64,000 nt of DNA from Dipteris shenzhenensis (Eukaryota > Polypodiophyta > Polypodiopsida > Gleicheniales). The notes under the pieces are model-generated. The model did no database searches, was not told the origin of the DNA, and saw only the letters and a list, made by a program, of their open reading frames with translations. Positions 21,650 through 33,614 of this stretch are shown here, one piece after another (positions within the stretch are counted from its first letter, which is position 1; each line of letters begins with the position of its first letter). Made by a program: the position numbers and the translations under genes. The stretch lies in assembly GCA_047967505.1 (NCBI GenBank), contig CM106538.1; one strand, 5' to 3'.

Positions 21650-24170
21650 TTCTTTTCTTTTGTGCCATATTAAAGACAAGTTTAACTTTTGACAATGAAA
21701 CTTTTTTCTAGATTTGCAACCTTTGAAGTATATTGCTAAAAAACCACTGAAGTACTTCTTTGAGACTATTTGCCTTATGTGCTCCTCCAAAATGTTGTGT
21801 ATGTCAAAAAAAAGCATTTCTTGCTGTGTAATGAGACTTTTTCATTCCTTGTGTGGACCATATTGCAGAGCATTCATACTTCTTAACAAAATATGGAAGG
21901 TGGTTATATAGAATATGTTGCAATCACAGAAAATATTCAGTCACTATTTTGTAAACCATGTTTGAAAGTACAAACTATGCATACAAAATAAATTAATTCA
22001 ACTTACCATGTACTATGTTATACTGCAGCTTTTCCATGCTTGTTTCATTGATTTTCCAAAAGACTTTAGCTCCTCTTCTAATGCATGATGATCGCTCTTG
22101 GTCCATGTCTTTTTGTCACAAAGCTAGAAAAGCTTGTCTAAGGATTTCCATACATCTACTTTGACATTTCAAGCAACACCATCTACCATATCATCTTTAA
22201 CTACATTATGTACATGTTTCCAAAGGCCGTATCTCATGTTGGAAACATATCTTGATCGTCTACCAAGCTTCCCTTCTCTTTGTGGTTCTGATAAAAATCT
22301 TCTTGCTTTGACTCCACCAATTGATGGTTTGATAGGAACGTCCTTTCCATTTGAGGACTTCTTGATGTTTGTTATGATATGCCAACATCTCCTCCATGGA
22401 GACCCATGTCTGATAATACCTTTTCTAATGCAGCAATTGCTTTTTTCCTACTTTTTGTTGGTCGAATCTTCCAAGAAAATCCGATATATAAAAAGACCAA
22501 CTTTTTGATGATTCTACATAAAGCATGCAATGTGCATATATGTACATTGTACAAAGGAATATCAAGAACTGCTTTGAATTCGGGATCAATCTTGTCCCTA
22601 TTAGGAGCTTTTCCCCACCATTTAGGATCCATGACATGGGCTAGCTCCTTGCAGTAAAGGCATGGAGATTTTGAATTACCTCCTTTGCTTATGTTGAATA
22701 TACATTTGAGGGCCTTGGGGTTCCCTGCCATATGCCAATCAACTTGTGAATCACCCTTGCCTTCAACATGAAGTTGCCCTCCTTGAACCTAGTTTCTGAT
22801 GACTTCTGCTATTTTTGTATGGTGAAACACCCAAAACAAGGTTTAGATGGTCCTCTGTCTTTACCTGCCATGAAGAAGAAACTCCATTGAAGCATCTAGG
22901 TCAAATAAATGAAATCAAACATCAATATATTTGAAAAATGAAGGTCCACACTTACCTCAAATGCTCCCAACCACCAAATGTGCTTCTTTGATTGTACACT
23001 GAAATGCTTTGAGTTTTCTTTTGTGATTGATGTATCAAGTGCCCTATTCATAAGTGTGATCGTCACTCTTTTCAATCTTTTTCTCTTTAACAATTTCACA
23101 TTCATCCAACTTTATGACAAATACTAAGCCGTCCCTATGACACTCTTCAAATATGATTCCATTGAATTCAACCATTCTTTTTTATAATTGTTCAAGATCA
23201 ACAAAAATCTTGTTCCATCCAAGGATTATACATAGTGGTCCCCTTACTATCACCAAATACATACTCAATATGCAACCATTGACCAATAAAATCATATACT
23301 TGTTCATTGAGTGAAGCTCTTAAATTCCAAACTTTTGCAGGATTTGGAAGAAGCACGTGTTTGATCCTTTGATCTTTAAAAGTTGATGACACTACTTTGA
23401 AAATAGAAGAATAACCTTTCCCGCTAACTCCACTCTCATCGAGAGCCTCTTGAATTAAGTTTACATCAACTTTATTGCTTTCCACAAACTGTTGCACAAC
23501 ATTGTGTTTGATGGTTTTAAACTTCTTTTTCTCAATCATCCCTTTCGCAATAGTTGCTGAAAATAGACCTTTCATTTGTTTTATGGGAAGAGCGTTTGAG
23601 TCAACATTTTCCTTTTGGGGCTCCAAAACTTTCCTATAAGCCAGATGCGTAAATAAAAGTTAACGTAGGAAGATTTACATTGCCACATTGCAAATAGCAA
23701 ATGCTTTAAACAATCTCACCTTGCTTCTTGTACTCGACACTTGCACCCTCCACCTCCTGCTTTCAATTCTGCAAGGTTGCAAAGTTTTCTTCTTGTAAGC
23801 CTATCTCCCAAAGGGGTCGCTTTCGATCTTGATTTATGTAACTTCTCCCTCGTCTTTGTATGTTCTTCAATTTCATTATGTAAGTGCTCTTTCAATCTAG
23901 AGCTTTTGGCTATCTGCTATATTTTTATGTTTGCCTCTTGCTCGTATAAAGACTTATACATGTGCGTAACTTGAGACTGAGCCGTGATATATCCATACAT
24001 ACCTTTCGTTCCGTCACCCACAAATTTTAGCAATGTTGTCGAATTCGAGAAAGGTGGTGTAGAACTTTGGATTAGACATTTTGGATAAATCTTCCCATCA
24101 CACCATAAGTAGATATGTTGTAAACCTTCTCTCCTCATGTTTTCTCTTTGCATGGCGCCTACCTGTTGTC
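21650..24170 (-). pseudogene. Putative transposase, copy B (multi-exon, disabled)
   Basis: Blocks align in order with copy A. LWCDGKIYP...LLKFVGDG (about 24110-24000) matches LWVEGSLYP...LVRFIGNG. A coiled-coil-like stretch ends at a gtgag donor near 23719, with the acceptor cttatag at about 23634. Then come ALDESGVSGKGYSSIFK; FVIKLDECEIVKEKK; VQSKKHIWWLGAFE followed by gtaagt near 22960; GNPKALK...CLYC; VHICTLHALCRI; LSDMGLHGGDV; GGVKARRFL; and IWSTQGMKKSHYTA near 21830-21860. Compared with copy A, GDxK has become GNPK and QGMEK has become QGMKK, two acidic residues lost. There is also a one-base frameshift near 23060 and stops near 22180 and 22150. The family is not one I can name. Confidence 0.75.
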
Positions 24171-24584
24171 GTTTTGGAAGAGGTGCATATTCTTTAGCTA
24201 AATCAATTGTTGGCTTATTCTATAGAGTTGTAGTTCGGTGTTGCCATTTTGAGTGCAGTGTTTTTCCATTGCTTCGTGATTTCATTACACTTTCATAAGG
24301 CAAAGACTCTTAATGGCAGTAAACTTTGAAAAACAAGCCTATGGCAAGATTAGTTATGGTGTTTTGACAGAGAAGCTTAACGATCGTGGAGATGGCTAGA
24401 AAATGATTGAGAGAAAGACGTGGCTTGTAGGAGCATTGAATGTTAACGCTCATGAGATATGGGAGTGAATATAGAGGAATATCTTTATTCTTTCATCCTC
24501 TAACATGTTTACAATACTTATGAATATTTATTGAGTATTTTATTATTTTTTCCATCGAACTCACAAAAAAAGAAGAAATTGTGG

Positions 24585-24627
24585 ATTTTTCTCAGGGCCC
24601 CAAAATGAGCTCCCTTTTTTCCTAATG
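24585..24627 (-). repeat. Probable terminal repeat of copy B
   Basis: aaaatgagctccc...cctaatg is a degenerate version of the copy A terminal repeat (ttttgagacccc...cccctaatg). The support is spacing plus the terminal CCTAATG; no target duplication was identified. Confidence 0.45.
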
Positions 24628-24869
24628 TAATCCCATCTATTAAAGCATGTCTTCATCTGGTGTGGCCCAACCCACACTTAATGGACGTTTTGCTTCATTG
24701 CTCTTAGTAGGGCATTATACAACAATACGGGCATCCATCTTTGAATCCTCCCTTTTTGATGTGGCACTCATGCCATGCCTTTGCTCACTAGATTGTGTTT
24801 TGTGTCTTTAATCACAATTTGTCTATTTTGGATATTTCATTGATTAGGTTGCGGAGGGCTTCCTTTTGG

Positions 24870-27643
24870 CCATTTATATGTTGGGCAACTACCCTTAGAC
24901 TTGGCACAAGAAATTCCATTGGTAATGACTACTTCTAGACCAAATGCCAATTGAAAAGGTGTGTGCTTTATTGTGAGCTTGAATGTTGTTTGGTAGGCCC
25001 ATAGGGATGTTTGGAGCTTGTGGTCCCAATCACTTCAATGCTTGTTCACCGTCTTGCAAATAATTATTTTGAGCACTTCGTTTATTGCTTTGGCCTGACC
25101 ATTCGCTTATGAGTATTATGTTATCGATTTTTAATACTAAATCATAATTCCTTTGTCAAAATCTGAATTATTTTTGTCATAATCTCATTACCAAATTGAT
25201 AAAGTTAATTACTTGGTCCCACATGATTTCATTGGGACATTTGAATCCACAAAGTATATTTGGTGTGCTTTGAGCTATGTTGTCTTGTAAGGCCTTTGCT
25301 TCAAACGATTCAATGATGTAATCGATTGCCACCATGATGTACTTGTTTTTGTTGGGATGCATGGAAACTTTGAAAGGGCCTATGAAATCCAATCCCTAAC
25401 TTGAAAGGGTTTCCATGGATAGGTTACCCAAAGTGGCATCTGATCTTGGAAGGTGGGCCTCCCTACTCATTGGCATGCATCATAATTCTTGTAGCGTCAT
25501 ACAATATCCACGTCAATGGTAATCGACCAAATCCCTACAATTAGGATTTCTTAAAGCTCAAAATTTGGTCAAAAATTTGACACTGGCCGCACCTTGGTGT
25601 GCTTTGTCCATGATGATTTCACTTTCATGTCGAAATACGCATCATTGGAGGACCATATCCCCCCTTTTGATACAAGGGGATGCCTTTCAATGTGTACTTC
25701 AAGGATTTGAGTGCAATCCTTCACCATACATTTGTGGTTGCGTCTTTGAGGAATGTTTTCACAGAGAGATATTGCATGAACTCTTTGTGCTTATCCTTGT
25801 ACGTCGACACTGTGAATAGTCCAGCATAAGGAAGACTATTGTCTATCCATTCGTTGGGTTTCTTGTCTTTGGTGTGAGAAAACTAATTGGAGCCACTGTG
25901 CGATAAACCATTTTGTGTATGACCTTGAAGTTGAATTCTTGTAGTAGCATTGATCTATCAATCATGGCTTCATGATTGGTTTGTGAAGCACAATGCCTGG
26001 TAGTCCACAATTTTAAAAAAAGTATCACCCAAAAGGTAGTGCCAATAATTTTGAGCATTGCTCACCATCCCAAGGTCTTCCCTCATCTCTACAATTAAGA
26101 ACGAATTCTTGTTTGGCTGAGCCAAAATGGGCACATGCACATGAAATATCAAGTACCTGACTTCCTGAGGATGAGGTCTATTACACCCATCTGTTGAAAA
26201 CCTATAACACTTCAAATCGCTCTTTATTAGACTCAAAATTTGTATACTACCTTGTGAAATGAGAAGAGGTTCGCAGCTACACCTATAAATTTCTTAATGA
26301 AGTGCTTGTAGAAGTTGAGGAACCTACTAAATGATTGCACTTGTTTGATGTTCTTTAGCTCTTTCATCTTTTGTATAACATTGATATTTAAATATTTGGT
26401 CATGATTCCTTTGCCTAAAATCATGTGTCCTAGAAAAACTTCTATGAACATACAAAACACACATTTGCAAGGGTCGAGGGAGAATCATGTCTCTTGGCAC
26501 TTTCATGAAGCACTGGAATATTCTCGGTACATTTTTCAATCTGCTCCCCAATTAGTGATGAAGGCCATCTTCTCTTCATCCTTTGTAGCTAGTGTATACC
26601 ATTGTATCCATCCCATGAATGGATTTATCTTGTGCCCCGCTACTTTGTCCAAGATTCTATCTATGAATGGTAAGGGGAATGGGTCTTTGATAGTTTGTTT
26701 GTTGAGCTTCATGTGCCTTGCTACTTTGTATCTATGAATGGCAAGGGGGGGGTCTTTGATAGTTTATTTGTTGAGCTTCTTGTGCCTTGCTACTTTGTAT
26801 CTATGAATGAAAAAGGGAATGGGTCTTTGATTAAAATGTTGAGCTTCCTATGGTCCACAATACAGACTCTCAACTTACCATTTTTCTTTAGCATAATCAT
26901 GATTGGGAAATGAGAATAGACAATCACTCCTATTACCGTGATAAATGAGCCTTGCCTTTTGCTGGGCTTGAAGAAGATTTTGGAAAGTTCTTTAGTGATT
27001 TGGATCAGCTTTGACTCTTCTCGTGAACCCACATTGATTCCTTTGATGGCTTTCCCTTTACTAATCTAGCCACTAACACTAATTCAATTGATTCAGTAGG
27101 AAGGATCTTCCTAGACTTCTCTTTGGACCTCTTCTTTTATGAAAGCTTTTGGGGAGGTCATCCTAGGTCCTTCTTTCACCAACCTCTCGATGGCTACCCA
27201 CACTGTATCAATCATTGTGATGGGTGCAATATTGAGGGCAAAGAGCTTATCATCAATGTCTAAGGCTCTGCTTCTAAATTGTGCTTTTTCCCATTGGTAT
27301 TAAGATGTCTTTCCTGTCGTGTGGGATGATGACAATGTCTCCTGCCCAATCTATCATGCCTTGGTACCTTTTAGACATGGTCATCCCAACAACATGGGGT
27401 CCTTGTTCACTCTCCATCTTGACCACAATGTGCATGAGCATGAGGTATCCTCCACTAATTTTGATTTATACATCTTTGAGCACACTTGTCAGCATCAACA
27501 ACCTCTAGTGCATCATATGAATTTTGAATGGAGAAGGTTGCAAAGTTTGTTAACTTGACCCTCATTTGCACTTCCTCAGAGATGATGTTTACCCCAAAAC
27601 CTCCATCAATGAGCACTTCTTTCATCATATGGTTTGATGTCAA
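24870..27643 (-). pseudogene. Ty3/gypsy polyprotein remnant
   Basis: Blocks occur in polyprotein order on the minus strand. VLIDGGFGVNIISE (about 27610) is the aspartic protease with D-G-G. LKKNGKLRVCIVDHRKLN...KDPFPF (about 26900-26800) is the RT fingers. FLGHMILGKGI...FLNFYKHFI (about 26440-26280) is the RT-RNase H junction. YWHYLLGDTFFKIVDYQAL and LLQEFNFKVIHKM (about 26040-25920) are RNase H. MDFIGPFKVS...NKYIMVAIDYI (about 25392-25320) is the integrase core with the first Asp. Frame changes and stops occur between every block; the YxDD box is not recognisable. LTRs were not found, so boundaries are those of visible protein homology. Confidence 0.8.
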
Positions 27644-27993
27644 CCATGGGCACTTCTTGGCCGCTAAGTGCCATTTTGATTGTTGTCACTAGTGGCTATA
27701 TGATGCATCCTTGATTGATTTCTATCCTTTAGAAAAAATTTGCACAATGGGTAGCAAGTTCCAGTAGTTGGTTGATGGAAATCATCACGTTCAATTCCTA
27801 GAATTTCTTTGAAGCTGTGTTGAATTTGTTCTGCACTACTCGATCTTTTGTTTCATCTTCTCTCCCTAATTAATTTCTATCCTTTCTTTAGTTGTTCTCT
27901 AGTTCCTCCATTCCATCATTTGGTTCTTGAGATTGATATTTATCATGACTAATTGATTTACAATCATGCCTCATGTTGGAACCAATTACTGTG

Positions 27994-29279
27994 TGACAAA
28001 ATATGAAGAGGGGAGAGGAGAAGAGTGGAGATGAGGAGAGAGGGCACAGCTAGAGAGCACACCACAAATGACTAACTGTACACTAGATTTAGTTGAAAAA
28101 ATAGAATATATACGGGGACGAGCATTTTCTGAGCGAAATCTTCCGAGCGTCCGAGCGAAGGAAAAAAAAAGCTTCCAACTATGCATAAATATGGCAAAAA
28201 TCGATCAAAAGAAAACATAGTTTCACTTAGAAATATGCAAAGTATTATAGCAATGCCTATTTTATACAAAAATCTTTAGGTGAATCTGTAGGAATGGTGA
28301 GAGCATAATGGGATGGCTTTTGAAGAAACCCACATGTAGAGTAGACTTCTCTATGAAAATTCCCTTATGATCCTTCTTACAACTTTTACTTAATAGGGGG
28401 TGACATTGAAAACCCTCTCTCAACCTATCTTCATGAAAGAGTTTCTTCAAAGAAAACTCATTGAAGCAAGCCATCCAGGTAGTTTCGCCAGCGAAACCCC
28501 TTTGAAGCAAGTCTCCCAAAGTAGTTTCGCTGGCGAAACTACCTTGGACAGCACTTTTAAAAGTGACATAACTTTCATATCCAATGTCCAAATATAGTCA
28601 TTCAACCACTCAAATTGATCGAAACACCCCATTTGAGCACATCTATGAAGTTATATTTTGGAAAATCTTTCATATATAGTATTAAATATTACATGTATTT
28701 TATGAGAGTGATATATAAGCCCAAGTTAATACTTATTTATAGTAATTTAAACTTCTTTAGAAACATGTCCATAAATATGCTATAAAAACACTAAAAAGAT
28801 ATTGCCATATGATATAAATGTGTTAATAAGTAATTATATATGCATAGTATTATTACATTGAGAGTGATTATGAGGAATGTTTCTTAAAGGAATCAACACT
28901 TTTTTAAGGTAATAACAGGGGTACAAAGGGATGTCTCTAAATAAGAAAATTATGTTGTGTAAAAATGAATGAGTGACTAGTCTTTATATTTTTATGATAA
29001 AGGGATCTAGTTCTAGTGAAAATAAAAGTGTAAAAACCATGTTTCCTAAAGAAAAACAGTTTTAAAAATCTCTTGAAAAACACGCTCGGATAAACTTGCT
29101 CATAGGTTTTTGCTCGTAAAATTGACGCATCCGAATATATACAAACCCTTTTAGGGTTAGGGTTAGGGGATCTAACCCTTTCCTTTATAGCACTCTATAA
29201 GGTTAGTGCTATGCACATATGATCACGTGATGGTGCTATGCACACATGATCACATGATGTTGAGCGTGAACTCTCAACA
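27994..29279 (-). repeat. 3' LTR of copia-2, split by a nested element
   Basis: The LTR is 27994-28113 plus 29143-29279 once the nested element and its duplicated target are removed. It contains ttttagggttagggttaggg at about 29149-29168, close to the plant telomere repeat. Confidence 0.94.
28114..29132. mobile_element. Non-autonomous Mutator-like (MULE) element
   Basis: The 10-bp sequence GAATATATAC lies on both sides (28104-28113 and 29133-29142) and only once at the matching place of the other LTR (35964-35973), an empty-site proof of insertion. The ends form an imperfect inverted repeat of about 36 bp: positions 1-36 read inward show GG...CG...ATTTT..GAGC.AAA...GAGC on both sides. A 9-10-bp duplication and long G-starting terminal repeats are typical of MULEs. 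No transposase is encoded. Inside are two near-palindromes, gtttcgccagcgaaac (about 28483) and gtttcgctggcgaaac (about 28524). Confidence 0.8.
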
Positions 29280-29367
29280 CCTTCCCTCAAGATCAACATC
29301 ATGAAGTAGGCCTTCCCTCAAGATGATGATTTTGGGGAATCGAAGAAGGACTGAGCATTACATTCCA

Positions 29368-29967
29368 TCACATCCCTTTAATGGGAATGTCCTTCCTCTG
29401 CATCAAACTAAGAGCTAGTCGGTGTTTCTCGAATAGCTCTTTACTGAGGGGTTTGGTAAAGATGTCTGCAACATTCTCTTTGCTATCACAATGCTGCAGT
29501 GTGATGTCACCAAGTAACACTCTTTCTCTAATGACGTGCTCTCTGACATCAATGTGCTTTGTCCTGGAGTGATATACTGGATTTTTGGCCAATGCTTGAG
29601 CCGATTGATTATCACAGTATATTGTTGTTGGCTTTGACTCATCAAAGTAATCTGTTTCTGACAATAGTCTTCTGAGCCATATAGCCTCACATGCACCTGT
29701 AGTGAGTGCCCTATATTCTGCTTCAGTCGAAGACAAAGAAACAGTTGGTTGTTTGTTTGACAACCATGATATAGCACCTTGACCAAGGAAAAATGCATAT
29801 CCCTGTGTCGATCTCCTGGTCTCATGATCTCTGGCATAGTTACTGTCACAGTATCCATGCAATCGTGGATGACTTCCTCTGTATTCTATCCCAAACTGTT
29901 TTGTACCTCTGATGTATCTCAAGACTCTTTTGGCTACATTCCAGTGAGACTGTTTTGGATTTGCCAT
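29368..29967 (-). pseudogene. copia-2 RNase H domain
   Basis: The open frame contains HWNVAKRVLRYIRGT, SNYARDHETRRSTQGYAF, SWLSNKQPTVSLSSTEAEY and KHIDVREHVIRE...ADIFTKPL, the full run of copia RNase H motifs including catalytic D-E-D positions (YCDSNYA, STEAEY, YCDNQSA). RNase H removes the RNA strand during cDNA synthesis. This block is intact, but upstream stops separate it from the rest of pol. Confidence 0.92.
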
Positions 29968-30042
29968 AAATTGTGCTAGTGAGCTTACTACATAACAAAT
30001 ATCTGGCCGTGTGATTGACAGATATATGAGAGATCCAATGAG

Positions 30043-30768
30043 CTACCTGTAGTATCTGTCATTGACTATAGGCTTTTTTGAACCTTTAGTAAGTTTCAAA
30101 CTCTGTTCCATGGGAGTGGCTGCAATCTTGCAATCTGCCATATGAAACTTCTTCAGGAGACTGTCAACATACTTGAGCTGACCCATGAATGTGCTATCTG
30201 AATCTCTCCAGAACTTAATTCCAAGACAATAGTGCATAAGTCCAAGATCTTTCATGTCGAACTCTGCAGATAAGTCTTATTTTAATTTTTTGATGAAGCT
30301 ATCCTTGCTTCCTGTCACAATCAGATCATCTACGTACAAAAGTGCAATAGTAATGTCGTCCCCTTGAACTTTGTAGTAGAGAGCATAATCTGCATTGGAT
30401 TTCATGTATCCCAGATCAGCAAAATACTTGTCAATTCTACTGTACCAACTTCTAGGTGCTTGCTTTAAGCCATAGAGACTTTTCTTGAGATGGCAAACCT
30501 TGTTCTCCTTTCCTGGTTCAACATAACCGACTGGTTGTTGCATGTAGACTTCCTCGTCTAGATAACCATTGAGAAATGCATTCTTGACATCGAGCTGATA
30601 CACATTCCATTTGCTGAGTGTCGCTAGTGATATCAAGAACTGTATGGAATCCATCTTTGCTACTGGAGCATAAGTCTCATCATAATCTTGACCATATTGT
30701 TGTGCAAATCCTTTTGCAACTAATCTGGCTTTGTATCTCTGAATACTGCCATCTGGATTGTACTTCAC
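30043..30768 (-). pseudogene. copia-2 reverse transcriptase
   Basis: [55 protein letters not shown] and ALLYVDDLIVTGS carry the RT catalytic Asp residues (LDVKNAF and YVDD). The frame closes at about 30277 and resumes at 30255 with MKDLGLMHYCLGIKF and the connection region. It synthesises cDNA in the particle. Stops between integrase and RT and within the connection region disable it. Confidence 0.92.
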
Positions 30769-30819
30769 TTTGTATACCCATTTGTTGGCTATGGCCTTCT
30801 TTCCTAGTGGAAGGTCGCA

Positions 30820-31821
30820 TTATTCCCACGTGTTATTTTTATACAAAGCATCCATTTCTTCATTCATAGCAGTTTGCCATTCTGGCTTATCTACTGCGTC
30901 TTCGAAGTACACTGGCTCTTCTGTAGCCATGATGGTAGTCATAAGAGCATAGTTGGTGGTTTCCACCTGAATTGCTTTGCCTTTCTGAGCATATGTCAAT
31001 CTGGCTGGTGGTCTGCTTTCTCTAGTAGACCGTCTGAGCTGCTGTGGCTCTACTTGGGGTGTTGCTGGCAATTCTTGCTCTTCTTCATCAACCTGTTTTG
31101 TAGATGACTGTGAAGTCGATGCTTCTATCTCCTCTGTAGGTGAGGTTTTCCATTCTAATTCCTCATCGAAGATTACATCTCTGGAGATAATGACTTTGCG
31201 GTTGATAGGATCATACAATTTATATGCTTTGCTTTCTTCACTGTAGCCAACCATGATGCATTTGCGTGACTTCGCATCCGATTTCCTGCGATGATCATCA
31301 TGTATGTGGGCATATGCTATGCAACCAAATATGCGGAGATGCCCAATGCGTGGCTTGTGTCCAGTGAATGCTTCATAAGGAGTCGGTTCGATAGGAAGCC
31401 GATTAAGCAAATAGTTAGCTGTAGCTATTGCTTCTGCCCAATACTGATTCGGAAGGTGCTTTTCACTAAGCATTCCTCTAGCAATGTCTGCTAAAGTCCC
31501 ATTCTTCCTTTCAGCTCTTGCATTTTGCTTAGGAGTATCTGCACATGTGAATTGTCTTCGAATTCCGTGATTTTTGCAAAAGTTCATGAATGCTGAAGAC
31601 ATGTATTCACCTCCTCTGTCTGATCTCATGACCTTGATCTTTCTACCTGTTTGGTTTTCTACCATGGCTTTGAATTCTTGAAATCTGGCAAACACGTCAG
31701 ATTTCTCTTTCAGAAAGTAGACCCAACAATATCTGATGTAGTCATCTATGAAGGTCAAGTAATAAAGTGAATCATTGATGCTGCGGGTCTGGGCATAACC
31801 CCATACATCTGTATGAATCAA
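30820..31821 (-). pseudogene. copia-2 integrase
   Basis: The core reads HTDVWGYAQ, FIDDYIRYCWVYFL, MRSDRGGEYMSS and TPKQNARAERKN, giving the D-D-35-E triad, although the usual TPQQNGVAERKN is altered before the Glu. The C-terminal GKP...IFGCIAY and SRDVIFDE blocks follow. The upstream zinc-binding part (VCEACYFGKQK, about 31870-31900) is separated by three stops between 31822 and 31920. Confidence 0.92.
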
Positions 31822-31914
31822 ATCAAGAATACCTCATGCACGAGAGGTACTTCTGACAAAGTTGGTTCACTTTTGTTTGCCGAAGTAGCATGCTTCACAA
31901 ACTTTTCCAAGAAA

Positions 31915-33614
31915 CTATAGCTTCGGAATCCCAATTGCCATATTCTGATTCCTTAGATCTAACAAGTACTTGAAGTTGACATGACCATATCTCTTGTGCC
32001 ATTTTGCAGATAGTGGCATCTGTTGCATTTGAGCTGACATGGCATGCTTATCTGGTACTGTAGCTAGCATCCTGTATAAGTGTCCTTTCTTGACACCTTT
32101 TGCTACTAGCTGTCCTCTTTTGGATTTGTCTCTGATAGTGCATTCATCATCGTCGAAGATGACTTTGTAGTTGTGTTCCATCATTTGACCTACTGACAAA
32201 AGATTCTTGCTGAGCTTAGGAACATAGAGCAAATCTTTGACTAATCCTTTTGTACCAGTGAAATTGTTCATAGGGATAATACCTGTCCCTTGAACTGGAT
32301 TCGGTGTATTGTCTGCTGTGTAGATGATATTCTTTTGTCCTTCTAATGGCTTCATTTCTGTGAACCATTCCTGATGATTTGTCATATCAGATGATGCATC
32401 GCTGTCGATGTACCAAGGATCCTGTTCCACTTGGTCGACTTGATAGTTGTAATCCTCTTTGGGATTGAAATCAGTGTCTAGGTGCATTGTATCAGTCTGA
32501 TGCAATTCTTCACTTGCAAGAAACATATTTCCATGTTCATTTGCAAAATGACTGTGACAAGAATGTCCACCACGATGATTTCCTCTTCCTCGGGAATTCC
32601 CTCGGTGGATTGACCGCCTTGGTCGTACTGCTTCTTGCGGCAATCTCTTTCATAGTGTCCAAACTTGTGACAATAGTTGCACTGGATGTTTGACACATTG
32701 GTGGATGCATTCCCTCGTCCTTGAAATCTTCCTCGGTTGGAATGATTTCCTCTTTGCTGATTCTGATGTTGCTGAGGATGATGCTGATGCTGATGCTGAT
32801 TTTGACTTTGATTTTGTTGATGGTGACCACTTTTCTGATATGATCTACCTCTATTTTTGCCTTTGCCTCTGCTTCTATCTGAAGCTGTGAATGCCTGATC
32901 ATTAGAATAACCTTTACGTGCTTGAATGGCCTGAGTCCTGAGTTCTTCACCAAGTAGAACTGACTGAAGTTCTTCCAGTGTTGGAATTTGCCGTTGGATG
33001 GCAATACTCTGGACTAGATTCTCATATCCTTCTCCTAGTCCATTCAGGATTACTTGAACCATTTCTGCGGGATTCATAGTCTCTCCTGCTGCTGCAAGTT
33101 GATTGTTGTAGTCTTTGATGCGGAGTACATAAGCATGACCGGTTTCACTGCTGTTGCAGAAACTCTGGTTGATCTGGTTTCTCAGGGTGAGAATCCTGGA
33201 TGTGTTCTTGGACTCGTAGAGGGCTACGGACATATCCCATGCTTCTTTTAATGTCTTGACTGTGTTGAGCTGTCCTAGCATGACATCTTGCACATTCTGC
33301 TTGATCAGGTGATAGGCATACTTGTCTTTCTTATCCCATTCTGCTTGAGCTCGGGCAATGGCAGGATCTGCTACTGGTGCAGAAACTGATGGTGTAGATG
33401 TAGATCCCGTTGTAGATTCCGTTGCTAGTGCTATGACAACAGATGGAGTAGAGCTACTGGTGGCTGGATCGGCCAATGGTCTAGGTGTAGACCCATCGAC
33501 ATACTCCCATTTGTCCTGAAGCACAAGAATGGTCTCCATTCGGTATTTCCATGTACCGTAATTGGAGTTGTCTAACTTAGTAGATGCCTCCAGATTGAGG
33601 TTGCTAGTCGACAT
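31915..33614 (-). pseudogene. copia-2 gag and protease
   Basis: I place the gag start at the ATG at 33614 (MSTSNLNLEASTKLDNSNYG), because the homology to copia gag begins there, not at the upstream in-frame ATG at 33833. The zinc knuckle CNYCHKFGHYERDC lies near 32670. The frame then shifts by about 32600. The protease active site, normally D-S-G-A-S, reads DSDASSDMTNH near 32390, so the catalytic loop Gly is lost. WHKRYGHVNF (about 31990) is the pre-integrase motif. Confidence 0.9.

Larger units (their letters stand above)
17606..24627 (-). mobile_element. Copy B of the convergent-gene DNA element (decayed; left end not located)
   Basis: This segment holds the same two gene types as the element at 36.2-50.5 kb in the opposite orientation: an LRED-block gene on the plus strand (about 18.4-20.5 kb) and the putative transposase on the minus strand (about 24.17-21.65 kb), again convergent. 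Its right end shows a degenerate match to the terminal repeat of copy A (tgagctccc...cctaatg ending at 24627), and the distance from that end to the transposase start (about 460 bp) equals the spacing in copy A (about 490 bp). The left boundary given is only the first ORF; the true end was not found. Strand refers to the transposase gene. Confidence 0.65.

Noticed and set aside
28475-28545. Repeated palindromes gtttcgc..gcgaaac looked like a CRISPR or satellite unit
   Set aside because: Only two copies, no regular spacers, eukaryotic context; they belong to the interior of the MULE-like element.
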